A stretch of 64,000 nt of DNA from Nilaparvata lugens (GCF_014356525.2 NC_052518.1:8465978-8529977), one strand, 5' to 3'. Shown: positions 11,257 to 21,374, numbered from the stretch's first letter. A program made the numbers and translations. The notes: a model not told the origin generated them from the letters alone.

Positions 11257-11326
11257 GTGCGTGTGAGAAACCGAGTTTTCAGTTTGTCAGTTGTATCTGT
11301 TTGAATACAGTTTGTATTCTGTTGCT

Positions 11327-11706
11327 TCAAGAAAGTCCAGTGGATATAGTATCATATTGTTGCGGGTGTACACTAATGAAACACTTGAGGCGGTTCATAC
11401 TGATTAGTTTTATTACTTATAGCACTATAACACACGGAGGTAAACTAGAAACAACTAAAAACTGATAACCACCTGATAAATTACACCGAATTATCGCAAG
11501 CGTTCGTTCAGTCACTAATACAAATAACGATATAAGAATAACTGTCACTAAGAATCTTATTATATATATTAAAGCTGCAAAAAACAAATAAAAAAACGAA
11601 AAATTCACAGCCAATACTGCTGATTGTCTCGGAGAAATAAAAAAGGATATTATCACTTCTGTCACGATTAGGAGTAGCCTACGATTTCCACTCTGTTTTC
11701 TCAACT
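11327..11706 (-). other. Leader-like transcribed region below a heat-shock-type promoter
   Basis: Read from 11706 leftwards on the minus strand, this is an AT-rich leader of about 308 nt with no ATG that I see before 11398. The first ATG opens a 23-codon frame (MNRLKCFISVHPQQ..., stop at 11327-11329). No heat-shock protein coding sequence follows; the truncated LINE begins within about 60 bp. The open frame at 11731-11417 (MARVAVG...) starts upstream of the predicted start site and is hydrophobic by composition, so I do not regard it as a gene. Confidence 0.4.
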
Positions 11707-11892
11707 GAACTCCGACTGCAACACGCGCCATTTATTATAGGCAGAAGTATTGAGAATATTCTAGAGGTGGTGAATAATCATCCGACCAATGGCAGCGCAT
11801 GGATGTCGCTAGAAGCTTCTAGACTGAATTTGCCGTTGGTCGACAGCTCTGTGCGCAAAAAACCGGAACACACTGGAAGATTCCAGAAACCC
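11700..11892 (-). promoter_or_regulatory. Heat-shock-type promoter (three HSEs, CCAAT, TATA, Inr)
   Basis: Three heat-shock elements of alternating GAA/TTC pentamers are visible: 11753-11766 (AGAATATTCTAGAG), 11811-11825 (AGAAGCTTCTAGAC) and 11877-11889 (GGAAGATTCCAGAA). A CCAAT motif lies at 11785-11790. On the minus strand a TATA-like TATAATAAA lies at 11739-11731 and a TCAGTT initiator at 11708-11703, about 33 bp below it. This is the layout of insect hsp70-class promoters bound by HSF trimers. The order points to minus-strand transcription, away from the HSEs. Whether it belongs to a lost gene or to a mobile element is not shown. Confidence 0.7.
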
Positions 11893-12486
11893 CTCGCCTC
11901 TGCCGCCCCTCTAAAGGCCTCATCCATAACAATATATTTAATTCTAAAATTATTAAATTATACTAGCATGTCCTTTAAAATCAAGAAACTAACCTCTAAA
12001 ATTTTCCTAATCTAGCTTTTAACGTTTAACTTCTTCATAACCCATTCTCACTAATCTTCAATATAATAGACTGACGAAACGTTTAAACGTTTTTTTAACC
12101 AGATCACTCCCGTGTTATCGAATGGGCACGTTAAACTGTCGGTCCCGGCTGAAGTATTACAGTCGTATAGCCCAATGATGGCTCAAATTATGTATTCAGG
12201 TGGTGGGACCTTCCCGCAAGGGACACCCCACCAACAAAAGCCATACGAATTTACTTTTTTACTTTAATAGGCTGACTATTAGCCTGTATCAGCTGTATCA
12301 GCCTGCAACGAAAACTTGTGATGCCGTGAGACTTGACGAACTAAACGATTCAACTCTTCATTTGTCTCAGTATCTCATCTAATGGTCGAAATGAGACACT
12401 TGATGAACTGAGACACTCCCTTATCATTGACGACTTTGTCAACATTGTAATGGTTTGGGGTAAACAAGTTGATTATTCTGAACTTG
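11893..12486. other. Non-coding stretch, nothing identified
   Basis: No exon-like frame, splice context or repeat boundary could be supported here. The small frames at 11767-12015 and 12200-12382 lack any recognisable feature. Confidence 0.5.
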
Positions 12487-12580
12487 TAAGTGAGGTCCCC
12501 GTTTTAGTGGCAGTGGAGGAAGATAGGAGAAAAACACTGCTAATCAAACACTGCCATTATAACTTGGACACCACTATAGT
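12487..12580. mobile_element. Short MITE, AGTGAGGTCC family
   Basis: The left end AAGTGAGGTCCCCGTTTTAG and the right end CACTGCCATTATAACTTGG form imperfect inverted repeats of the same family seen at 23.9, 26.8, 34.0, 34.4 and 47.0 kb. At about 94 bp it is a nearly inner-less derivative. Confidence 0.7.
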
Positions 12581-12745
12581 TATTCTACATATATTTCTAG
12601 AACCTATATTTTGATTATTTTTCTGTAAGTATAAATTTACTAATTATTGCATCATAATAATGGTAGCCCTTCACACCACCCCTTACAGCCAACCCGTTCC
12701 ACCCCATGGTACCAAGTGACTAGTGAGTATATGCTTGAGCAATTT

Positions 12746-13057
12746 GCGTGCAATAGAACGACACAAGTGGCGTGCAATAGAACGACACAAGTGGCGTGCA
12801 ATAGAACGACACAAGTGGCGTGCAATAGAACGACACAAGTGGCGTGCAATAGAACGACACAAGTGGCGTGCAATAGAACGACACAAGTGGCGTGCAATAG
12901 AACGACACAAGTGGCGTGCAATAGAACGACACAAGTGGCGTGCAATAGAACGACACAAGTGGCGTGCAATAGAACGACACAAGTGGCGTGCAATAGAACG
13001 ACACAAGTGGCGTGCAATAGAACGACACAAGTGGCGTGCAATAGAACGACACAAGTG
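12746..13057 (+). repeat. Minisatellite, 13 x 24 bp
   Basis: The unit GCGTGCAATAGAACGACACA plus AGTG is repeated thirteen times with no visible change (312 bp). Because 24 is divisible by three, five of the six frames stay open (for example RAIERHKW and ACNRTTQV repeats), which makes five long but meaningless frames. There are no start-context or splice signals to suggest that any is translated. Confidence 0.97.
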
Positions 13058-13099
13058 ACCTTTGTTTATTGCAACTGTCATGAAAGTGTGTTTTGGAAT

Positions 13100-13672
13100 T
13101 CATAACTCTTGTATAGGTTCCTGTAAGGATCTTATTCTCCTCTTCAAAATTCTTGATACTTCAAAAAAATCTATTTGATTTGACAGTTTATTACCAACTG
13201 CAACGCATCTTTCTACCGGAGCAGTGCAGTTTCTAAGAACGGCATGAAATTGGTGGTACTGTCTCAGGTCTGGCGCCGGTACAACGGCACCAACTCCTCG
13301 GTCGCCAACTTTCACTCGTCCATGTAGACAGTCGTGCAAAAAAATGGCATAAAACTCTAATCTCCGCCATTCCAAAGATTAGACTTTCACCTCATTGCAA
13401 AACTGTTTATAAGGACTGCTCCATATTTGACATGAGCCATTTCAACACCAGACTCACAAACCTCCTTTGTACAGATTCCACTTTCTTTGTTGTGCATATT
13501 CTGTCTTCATTTCCAACGATAGAGGCGTACTCCAAGTGACATCGAACGATGGAACAGTAGAAAGTCTTCAATGTTTGAGGATTTTTAAAGTTTCTGCTAA
13601 TCCACCTTATTACACCAAGTTGCCTCCTTGCCTTAGCTACAATATCATCAATATGTACCATCATCTGTAGTG
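13100..13672 (-). mobile_element. LINE ORF2 fragment (RT C-terminal region)
   Basis: The minus strand at 13664-13440 reads KARRQLGVIRWISRNF, then TLKTFYCSIVRCHLEYASIV and KVESVQRRFV. This is the region after the RT catalytic core in CR1/Jockey-type LINEs ('a...lGfi.r....f......lk.Ly.slVr..LEYas.vW....ie.vQrrf'). A second frame at 13375-13100 continues it (RRLEFYAIFLHDCLHG), so at least one frameshift is present. Confidence 0.75.
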
Positions 13673-13936
13673 TTGTGGTGTAGTACTAAAGTAGGGTTCA
13701 ATTTGCAATAGTATTTCAATTTTATTTAAAATATTATTATTTTTGTATTCTTATATAATGTATCAGGAATCATTGTATTACTGTGTTATGGAAGCAATTA
13801 TTGGGAGAAATTCTGTTTTCTTCCATGTTTTCATAAATAATATTGATGAACATATCTTGACGAACTGAGACCCTCCTTTATTATTGACGATTTTGCTAAC
13901 ATTGTAAAGGTTTTGGGAAACAATAATCGAATTATA

Positions 13937-14730
13937 TCAAGGAATAAAATTTTTCAATAAGCTTCCCATCGGATTGAAATATCTAAAAATACACAGAAAG
14001 AATTTCCAATTTGAGTTTAAGAATAAGTATTTGCTGGATAAGAGTTTTTATTGTGAACATGAATGATCAATAATCAAGGAATAACGTTTTTCAATCAAAT
14101 TCCCATCGGATTGAAATATCTAAAAATACACAGAAAACATTTCAATTTGAGGATAAGAAGTACCTGCTGGATAAGAGCTTTTATTCTGAACATGAATGAT
14201 CAATGGAATAACTGATCAATAATCAAGGAATAACGTTTTTCAATAAAATTCCCATCGGATTGAAATATCTGAAAATACACAGAAAACATTTCAATTTGAG
14301 GATAAGAAGTATCTGCTGGAGCTTTTATTCTGTACATGAATGTGTGAAATGTCCTCTTTCATATCCATGTTGTATTGTGTTGAACTGCAGTGTTGACTAA
14401 ACTTGTGTGTAATTTAATGTCTAATATCTAGTGTATTGTATGACTAATAATTGAAGGGCACAAGGGAAAAACAACCAAAGTCACAAGATCTTTTTCTTCT
14501 CCTCCTTTTTCTTTTTCTTATTCTTCTCCTTCTCCATTTTTCCTTCTTCCCCTTTCTCTCCTTTTTTCCTTCTCCTTCTCCTTCTTCTCTTTATCCTTCT
14601 AATCCGAGAATGTTGTTCGTTTTTCCCCTGTGCCCTTCAAAATTGTTTTGCGATTTTTGCTCTCATATGTACCTGACGATGTCCATGTATTTGTATAAAT
14701 CCTCACGACAATAAAGAATGAATTGAATTA
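13937..14730 (+). mobile_element. LINE 3' end with triplicated C-terminal segment
   Basis: 13941-14065 reads GIKFFNKLPIGLKYLKIHRK, continues to LLDKSFYCEHE and a stop, like other LINE C-termini. This segment is repeated at about 14077 and 14225 (spacing about 140-148 bp). After that come a 3' UTR with a 120-bp C/T-rich tract (14480-14602), AATAAA at 14710-14715 and an AATGAATTGAATTATTA tail. The element ends about 35 bp before the gene 1 exon at 14764. The frame at 14451-14714 is a shadow of the C/T tract. Confidence 0.7.
14480..14602 (+). repeat. C/T-rich tract
   Basis: This is almost purely pyrimidine, with runs of CTTCTC and CTTTTT, inside the LINE 3' UTR. It sits 160-280 bp upstream of the exon acceptor on the transcribed strand. 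Confidence 0.8.
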
Positions 14731-14763
14731 TTAGAAACAAATATTTGAATTTAATTTCAACAG

Positions 14764-15119
14764 GGACCAGCCAGCTCCCCGTCCCCGGCGCCCAAGAGCG
14801 TTGCGCCCAGCTCCTCCCCCGTGGCGGGCGCGGCGGTCGCAGCGGGTGCGGCAGGAATCAACGGCGTCCCGAACTACCGCTGCTACGCGTGCGGATCGCA
14901 ACAACCCCGCGCCCAGATGGACTGGCTGTCGACGGGTGCGGAGGGCATGAACTCTCACGCAATGCACTTCCCGTTCCTGTGTAGTTTGGCGAACCGCGCA
15001 ACGGGCAACGCGTGTGTTGACTCCACTGGACGTGTGCTAGTCTGCAGGACGTGTGCCGATCATCTGTCGCGCCAATGGGAAGGCCAGGAGGTGGAACGTG
15101 TGCCGCTCGAACGCAGAAA
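14764..15119 (+). CDS. Gene 1 exon: first Cys-rich module
   Basis: The acceptor is ...TTTCAACAG|GGA and the donor AA|gtgagt. The exon is phase 0 in and phase 2 out, 118 codons plus two bases. It starts with a Ser/Pro/Ala-rich linker ([24 protein letters not shown]). It then carries the first full module: [11 protein letters not shown] (CxxCG), HFPFLC, NACVD, and [18 protein letters not shown] with [11 protein letters not shown] at the end. The paired CxxC motifs suggest zinc binding, which is inference. GC content is about 63%, far above the flanks. The next exon restores the split Lys codon. I do not recognise the family by name. Frames on the minus strand here are shadows. Confidence 0.85.
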
Positions 15120-15139
15120 GTGAGTACCGAAAATAATAG

Positions 15140-15312
15140 AATAGAATATTTATTTTCTTCAACAATTCCATTGTTTATAAAGTTGATTGTATTCAAATTG
15201 ATTTATAAAAGTAACCACAAATTAATAGAATAAATATTAGCAATAGTACAATACGGCACTACCGGCAAAAAACAACTTGTGCGCCGGCAGTGAGTTCGAA
15301 CAACCATGATAA
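15140..15312. mobile_element. SINE-like fragment, CCGGCAAAA family
   Basis: It begins AGAATATTTATTTTC just after the exon donor and contains CTACCGGCAAAAAACAACTT and GTGCGCCGGCAGTGAG. The same words recur at 30435-30475 in the same orientation. It is non-coding; the class is not certain. Confidence 0.5.
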
Positions 15313-15384
15313 ACATATTAATAGGAAAATAAAATAGAGCTTATTATAAACAACTAAATTTTATAAAACTAGATCTTATTGTAT

Positions 15385-16008
15385 ACTAGCGGGTAACCCG
15401 TGCTCCGCAAGGGTATTTTAAAACTTGACCGAGTGTAATTCTGAAGAGTTTGAAGTAGACCTAGAAACATCCTCGGTTAATTAAGATTCTATATGCAAAA
15501 TTTCAAGCTAATTCAAGTCCAGTAGTTTAGACGTGATGATGCGTCAAACTTAATTCTCCTATCACGTACGTGTATAAGCCAGTTCTTTCCTTTATTACAG
15601 TATAGATGAGTTCTTCAACTTGGTACTAACATTATAAAGTGACAGAACTCAAATCTTGTTAAGCATCCTCAACTTAATGCCAACCTGACAAAATTGGACT
15701 GGTTATTAATTTAATTACCAATTTTAACCATTTTGCTTCGAAGAGGTAGTCCCTCTAGATTATAGTATATTAACATATGGTTTGTACATTTCAATTATAA
15801 TGTCCCATGAATTAAATTTGAACATTAATTCTGAAAAATCTAGAAGGAAAATTGAAATTCGGGCTTCGAGGTGCACGAGATTGATATTTTTATAATCTAT
15901 TTGCAAAATTTGGAGATCTAAATCATTCCCGTGTTTCCGGTATGCAATCCACAAGTTGACATGTTTTGATGCGAACAAACACAACCCTACTCTCTCTTAT
16001 TATATAGA
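15385..16008 (-). mobile_element. Non-autonomous Helitron-like element
   Basis: On the minus strand it starts TCTATATAATAAGAGAGAGT (from 16008) and ends GCACGGGTTACCCGCTAGT (to 15385), with CTAGT as the 3' end and a hairpin-like GC stretch just before it. TC...CTRR with a 3' hairpin is the Helitron pattern. The same element occurs in the opposite orientation at 32703-33396. There is no Rep/helicase coding sequence. Confidence 0.7.
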
Positions 16009-16298
16009 TGTGGGAAATGTGATTGAAAAGCATATGTTTAGCCATGTTGTTATCAACATGTGTATGAGATTATTATCCAAAGTAATAGATAAACAAGTTG
16101 AAATAACACTCAGTTTGAAATGTGCTGAGTGCAAATTTTTTGAAGTATCTCCATATTATTGATGGCTTGTCCCTGAACAAATAAAATGATTATTTCTCAT
16201 ATATCTCATAATCATCAAAGATATGAGTTGAGATTAGTTGCATTGGACTCCCAAATAAGACTTTTATTAGCGACGATTACCCAGACTAGGTTAAGTGC

Positions 16299-16499
16299 CA
16301 GGCCCAAGCCACATGAAGCGTTTCTTCAGGCGTTTTTGCACTGGTGGCGGACAAGTCGGCAGGGCAAGAAGCTCTCCTGGCTGATTATCAGCTGATTGGG
16401 TTGGCATTCGGGAATCAGCTGATAATTAACCAATCGGAGAGCTTCCTGCACTGACGACTCATCCGTCGCCAGTGTAAACACTTCATGTGGCTAGGCCAT
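16299..16499. mobile_element. MITE with AGGCC(CA)AGCCACATGAAG ends
   Basis: The left end AGGCCCAAGCCACATGAAG and the right end CTTCATGTGGCTAGGCC are inverted. Inside, TGATTATCAGCTGATT and AATCAGCTGATAATTA form a palindromic centre. About 200 bp, non-coding. Confidence 0.75.
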
Positions 16500-16912
16500 T
16501 AATATAAGGGTGGCTTTTGCGAAAGCCTTCCAACGTCAGAGCTGAGCAACGATTACACAACCAATAGATAATACTATTCATTGAATAACTATAACTATTA
16601 TTAATTGAATGTACAGAAGGTTGGGTAGCTCTTCGCAGTTGGTGTAGTGGCAGCTGACAGCTGTTAGTTAGTCTATCACATGTTATGATTATATTCTCTG
16701 TAACAAAAACAAATAAGCAAAGACCTTAAAGATGCATAGACTCACATGCTGCACGACTTACAAGCCCTTGTAATCTATAATATTACAAATATAATAATAT
16801 CTCGTGCTAAAATACCTCAATGGCAGCCTTCAATTTCAAGTAAGAGCTAGCAATAGGGAGGCATGTGGGTCTATACCTCTTTAAGGTCTTTGCAAATAAG
16901 TGTCTCTTAGTC

Positions 16913-17480
16913 TGTGCATCTTGGTTGGGTAACTATGTAGGTATAGGTGGTAACGAGCGTGCAGATGGGCTTGCTAAGCGGCCCATAGCTGTGGCATAAG
17001 TAAAACAACTGCCTTTCACACAATAAATGTTCCAGTAAATGTTCAAGGACTTACCACCATCAATGGCCATGTCACCTTGTTCAAGCACTTGGCAAAAGGC
17101 TGCTAGCAGAAGCAAGCTCTTCTGGCTGGTGAGGTTGGGTAGAGTTCAGGTCAAGCAGTTGATTGCTCTGATAACTGGACATGGCCACTTCAGGAAACAT
17201 CTCCATATAATTAGATTCAGAAATGAAAGTCAGATGTGTAGGCTTTGTAATCAGTCTGAAGAGACTGCCAAGCATATCATAGATTGGATTGCGAGTGACT
17301 AGGGGCTAGGAGAAGGGTTCTGTTTGGCTGCAAGCAACCAGGTGATGAATAGGATGTTAGTATAGGGGAAAAACTCCTGGATCTTGTAAATGACACAGGT
17401 ATTGGTTTGCCCAACTTAGTACTTGGGACACACAATAAGCTTCGGTTGACGTGTGAGGTTCTTTGAACCTTTGGATCCTT
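16913..17480 (+). mobile_element. LINE 3' relic, same family as 7205-11270
   Basis: It encodes VGIGGNERADGLAK (RNase H) near 16937-16980. At 17039-17302 it carries LGRVQVKQLIALITGHGHFR and CRLCNQSEETAKHII, close to the minus-strand LINE at 7.8 kb. It is interrupted by stops and deletions and sits inside duplication copy A. Confidence 0.8.
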
Positions 17481-17747
17481 GAATCTGTCCCTTCAAAACA
17501 TAACATAAGTGTCTCTTGGATATTAGTTTAGATTTAAGCATTAAATATAAATATTTAATCATTTAATATATATAATAAGCATTTAATATATCAATATATA
17601 TATAATAACTTTATATTTAAGCATTTTTATATTAGATTTAAGCAGACGTTTCTTTCGTTGAACATTTTCAAAGAATATTGAATATTGAAACTTAGACGTC
17701 AATCATCTGTATCTCTACAGCTGATATCACATCATTGTAAAATGTTG

Positions 17748-17893
17748 AATGCCGCATCCACATGTTGGCCCAATGAAGGCCAATGACGACCAGCGCCAGT
17801 GTGTGGATGGGTGGTTTGTCAGCGCTGGCCTTCATTGAACCTTCACCAGGCTGGGCCAACTTACTGGGCCGCCAACATGTGGCTGCGGCATTA
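17748..17893. mobile_element. MITE with ATGCCGCATCCACATGTTGG ends
   Basis: The left end ATGCCGCATCCACATGTTGG and the right end CCAACATGTGGCTGCGGCAT are inverted. The centre has GGCCTTCATTG words in both orientations. A shorter copy is at 19650-19760. The minus frame 17937-17692 is its shadow. Confidence 0.8.
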
Positions 17894-18325
17894 TTGTAGT
17901 TTGAAAATCTCCAGTTTGTCTTGTCAATATGATACAATTGTGATTGGTGGATGGACTTGTGCCTTATAATTTAGAATATGTACTGAAATATGTTCAATAT
18001 ATCTTAGAAGACAACTATTTTGACAACGGTTGTGACTGATGTGGAGTAAAACGTAGAAAGTGACTGAACCTTATTTCGATATTATTGATACCTCAACTGA
18101 TATTATTCCGAATCTGGAAGAGGTATATTGAAGGGTCCGTCTGTTTTTCTCTTCCAATATAATTTAATGATGAGTGACTTGTACAAGGTGGCGTAAATGG
18201 ATCGGGTAATTTTATATTACTTGTCAAACTGTCAATTTCAAAGTTATTGCATTAAAATAAGTGCAAAACGTGTAGTTGCAATGGAAGTTTATAAACAAAA
18301 AATCATTCGAGTTAGTTTTTAGAAA

Positions 18326-18709
18326 TTACATCCACCAAATGCCATCCTTCTCGAGCGACGCATTCTTGGAGTCGGTCCGTTGTCTGCCCCTTGGTCTTTT
18401 CCCTCCGGTTTGGCTGCAAGGAACTGTCTTATTGTCTTTGTTTTCGTCAGCCCTGCTTGCGTGCCCCAGCCACTTCAACTGCCTCTCCTCCAGTATCCCA
18501 CTCACCGGCCTCACCTCCAAGCCCTGCCTCACAGTTTCATTTCGAATACGGTCCCTCCTATTTTTACTCACCATTCTTCTGAGGTAGCGCATTTCCGCTG
18601 CTGTGACCCTACTCATGTGCTTATCCAAGGTGGTCCAGCTTTCTGCTCCATACAGTATACCTTTGTAATCTATAATGTTACAAATATATTTCGTGCTAAA
18701 ATACCTCAA
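18326..18709 (-). mobile_element. LINE ORF2 C-terminal fragment, second family
   Basis: The minus strand reads ILYGAESWTTLDKHMSRVTAA, EMRYLRRMVSKNRRDRIRNE, LKWLGHASR and GGKRPRGRQRT. This is the 'YGaEsWt......l.aaEmr.LRri.g....drirNe.ir...gv.pl......rqLkWlGHv.R......GkrprGRpr.rW' tail common in insect endonuclease/RT elements (RTE or similar). It is open over 127 codons, so it may be a fairly recent insertion. It sits at the end of duplication copy A and is absent from the same point in copy B. Confidence 0.8.
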
Positions 18710-18884
18710 TGGCAGCCTTCAACTTCAAGTAAGAGCTAGCAATGGGGAGGCATGTTGTCCGTGCCTCAATGGATAAACAAATATAATGATTAACATAAAT
18801 CCGACAGCTGTTAGTTAGTCTATAACATGTTATGATTATATTCTCTGAATCTTTAAGGTCTTTGCAAATAAGTGTCTCTTACTC

Positions 18885-19330
18885 TGTGCATCTTGGTTGG
18901 GTAACTATGTAGGTATAGGTGGTAACGAGCGTGCAGATGGGCTTGCTAAGTGGGGTTCCAGTATGCCATTCTTTGGTCAATAGCCAAGCTGTGGCATAAG
19001 TAAAACAACTGCCTTTCACACAATAAATGTTCCAGTAAATGTTCAAGGACTTACCACCATCAATGGCCATGTCACCTTGTTCAAGTTGTCACCCTGTTTT
19101 AATCAGTCTAAAGAGATGCCAAGCATATCATAGTTGGATTGCGAGTGACTAGGGGCTAGGAGAAGGGTTCTGTTTGGCTGCAAGCAACCACGTGATTAAT
19201 AAGATGTTAGTATAGAGGAAAAACTCCGGATCTTGTAAAGGAGGTATTGGTTTGCCCAACTTAGTACTTGGGACACACAATAAGCTTCGGTTGACGTGTG
19301 AGGTTCTTTGAACCTATGCATCCTTCAATA
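18885..19330 (+). mobile_element. LINE 3' relic (copy in duplication B)
   Basis: GTAACGAGCGTGCAGATGGG (RNase H, NERADG) at 18921-18940 and the GACTAGGGGCTAGGAGAAGG segment match the relic at 16913-17480. It is heavily deleted. Confidence 0.75.
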
Positions 19331-19339
19331 CGTCCCTTC

Positions 19340-19515
19340 AAAACATAAGTGTCTTTGACACTAAGGGTCTTTAACATAAGATTCTTTGACCCTTTGGATC
19401 CTTCAATACGTCCCTTCAAAACATAACATAAGTGTCTTTGACACTAAGGGTCTTTAACATAAGATTCTTTGACCCTTTGGATCCTTCAATACGTCCCTTC
19501 AAAACATAACATAAG
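19340..19515 (+). repeat. Short direct repeats, about 74 bp
   Basis: The wording TTTGAC(CC)TTTGGATCC...CAATACGTCCCTTCAAAACA...GTGTCTTTGACACTAAGGGTC occurs two to three times in a row. It is a local duplication of the LINE 3' flank. Confidence 0.75.
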
Positions 19516-19884
19516 TGTCTCTTGGATATTAGTTATGAAGCATTAAGACGTTTCTTCCGTTTAACATTTTCAAAGAATATTGAATATTGAAACTTAGACG
19601 TCATTCATCTGTATCTCTACAGCTGATATCACATCACTGTAAAATGTTAAATGCCACATCCACATGTTGGTCCAATGACGACCAGCGCTGGCCTTCATTG
19701 GCCTTCATTGAACCTTCACCAGGCTGGGCCAGCTTACTGAGCCAACATGTGGCTGCGGCAATAGAATATGTACTGAAATATGTTCAATATATTTAAGAAG
19801 ACAACTATTTGGACAACGGTTGTGACTGATGTGGAGTAAAACGTAGAAAGTGACTGAACCTTATTTCGATATTATTGATACCTT

Positions 19885-20230
19885 AACTTCATTTATTTAT
19901 TCATTCATTTATTTACAATGCAAATGACACTAATGTAATAACATTGAAAGATAAAATAATAAGGTAGTCCTTGTGCTATTTTCCTTCCAAATTTATAGGT
20001 CACAAAGTCCAAGATAAGGTTAGAATTTCACGTTTACAATTTTTATAAAATGTTGGTCCAAAATAAACATTAAAACTATAAATTTTGAATTTAGATGGCT
20101 TAAATTGATAAATTAGTTAGAAATATTCCACTCAATTACCATTTTTAAAGAATAATATTGAGTTATTTGAGAAAATTTGGAACTATTCAAGAAACACAAA
20201 CTCGTAAACACTAAAGCTCAGCTGTTCTAT
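19885..20230. mobile_element. SINE-like insert in duplication B
   Basis: This lies only in copy B, between GATACCTTAAC and GATATTATTCCG. It starts TTTATTTATTCATTCATTTA and includes ACTAATGTAATAACATTGAA and GTAGTCCTTGTGCTATTTTCC. It resembles 49190-49500 and 54090-54330, which have the same 'ccttgta/gctatttctctcc' segment. Confidence 0.6.
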
Positions 20231-20640
20231 GATATTATTCCGAATCTGGAAGAGGTATATTGAAGGGTCCGTCTGTTTCTCCTCTTCCAATATCATTTTA
20301 ATGATGAGTGACTTTGTACAAGGTGGCGTAAATCGATCAGGTGATTTTATATTACTTGTCAAACTGTCAATTTTAAAGTTATTGCATTAAAATAAAATGC
20401 AAAACGTGTAGTTACAATGGAAGTTTATAAACAAAAAATTATTCGAGTTAGTTTTTAGAAATTACATCCATCAAATGCCATCCTTCTCGAGCGACGCATT
20501 CTTGGAGTCGGTCCTTAACGTTTCGCATCGCCTGCTCAAGCACATCACCAGGATTTCATAATAACCACGTTCTATTTAACCTCTTCATATTAGAGTAATT
20601 TGTTATACAGTCCACGGTGCGGGTGAAGACTTCTCGTATC

Positions 20641-21128
20641 TTAACCTTCCGGTAGTCGCGCCCTACTCAATCACACTAGCAGTCGCGTGTTGTATTTTTT
20701 ACAACATCCAATTTTCCAAGTGTTATGTACTCTGTTTACTGTCAAAACATATTAATTAATTGTATAATTACTTTTTCCATCTTCATGGATTATTTTACGC
20801 CTATGAACATTTGGATGATTACCATTTCATAGCCCAATAAGGTACATCAAGCAAAGCTATTAATTCTGCGTTATTGATTCGTTTACAGTCCCCGTATACA
20901 GTCTTTCCCTATCTTATGCACAGTGCGACTTATGCACTGTCGCGACTAAATGGCACCTAAAGACTGAACCATTGCTCGGTTGATACTGCAACTCAGTGGA
21001 GTGATGGGGTAAAGTTTTGGAATTCATAGGTGACTCATTCACTGACACCACCCCATTCAATAGTTTTGTGCAGCAAAAAAACTGACACTGTTGTACTTTT
21101 TACAACAGCGCGACTGCCGGAAGGTTAA
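20641..21128. mobile_element. piggyBac-type MITE with TTAA target sites
   Basis: The ends are TTAACCTTCCGGTAGTCGCG and CGCGACTGCCGGAAGGTTAA. They are inverted, with TTAA on both sides, the piggyBac-superfamily target site. Subterminal TTTTTACAAC and GTTGTACTTTTTACAAC are also inverted. It is 488 bp with no transposase frame. Confidence 0.85.
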
Positions 21129-21374
21129 CGTAAGGTTGATCACAGTTCATCATCACGTTAATTCATGGACACAAATGCATGTGGCTTCGACAAGACGGGA
21201 CAACTACAGATCCCGCTAGGATATCAAAATGATAATTTTTATTCATCCTTGGAAAACAGCTGATAATAATTATTCGTCCTCTGTTGATGATGGAAGTAAG
21301 TGAGTTCATGTGTGTGGGACTGTGTCAAAATTATGACTCAGCTGTTGAATTCTTGTAATCATTCATTCAGGTAC

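Larger units (their letters stand above)
7205..11270 (-). mobile_element. 5'-truncated LINE with RT and RNase H remnants
   Basis: Read on the minus strand, from 11270 to 7205. RT fragments (KQGVPQGGVLSPTLF, a motif in the RT palm) at 11256-10561 are followed by the post-catalytic/thumb region at 10471-10019 (LEEWFKSHSLSLAPEKS, then VPNPKFLGVTF). RNase H follows at 8420-7918 (EIWGIMACANIG; GHVGIGGNERADELAKRGS), then a C-terminal knuckle at 7840-7780 (CKLCNQSAETAKHIILDC). The 3' end is ACTACAACAACAACAAATTG on the minus strand near 7205-7225. Frames are broken, and an 879-bp inverted-repeat element interrupts it at 8896-9774. RNase H after the RT suggests a clade such as R1, LOA or I. Not functional. 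Confidence 0.8.
16740..18375 (+). repeat. Tandem segmental duplication, copy A
   Basis: It is collinear with 18665-20515. Shared landmarks in the same order are: CGTGCTAAAATACCTCAATG; the LINE RNase H remnant; GACTAGGGGCTAGGAGAAGG; the MITE at 17748-17893; ATTATTCCGAATCTGGAAGA; and the end TCTCGAGCGACGCATTCTTGG. No gene 1 exon lies inside. Confidence 0.85.
18665..20515 (+). repeat. Tandem segmental duplication, copy B
   Basis: The second copy of the block at 16740-18375, about 2 kb downstream. Compared with A it has lost most of the LINE C-terminal part, has a repeated short segment at 19340-19510, has a shortened MITE (19650-19760) and has gained a SINE-like insert at 19885-20230. It ends at TCTCGAGCGACGCATTCTTGG near 20487-20507. 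A third partial copy, inverted, lies at 21770-21960. Confidence 0.85.

Noticed and set aside
11417..11731. 104-codon minus-strand frame MARVAVG...
   Set aside because: Its ATG lies between the TATA-like box and the predicted start site, so it would not be in the transcript. The hydrophobic content follows from T-rich sequence.
12647..13105. Five long repeat-containing frames on both strands
   Set aside because: They exist only because a 24-bp unit is repeated 13 times; no unique coding sequence flanks it.
14451..14714. 87-codon frame with Leu/Phe/Ser-rich run
   Set aside because: It is a translation of the C/T tract in a LINE 3' UTR.
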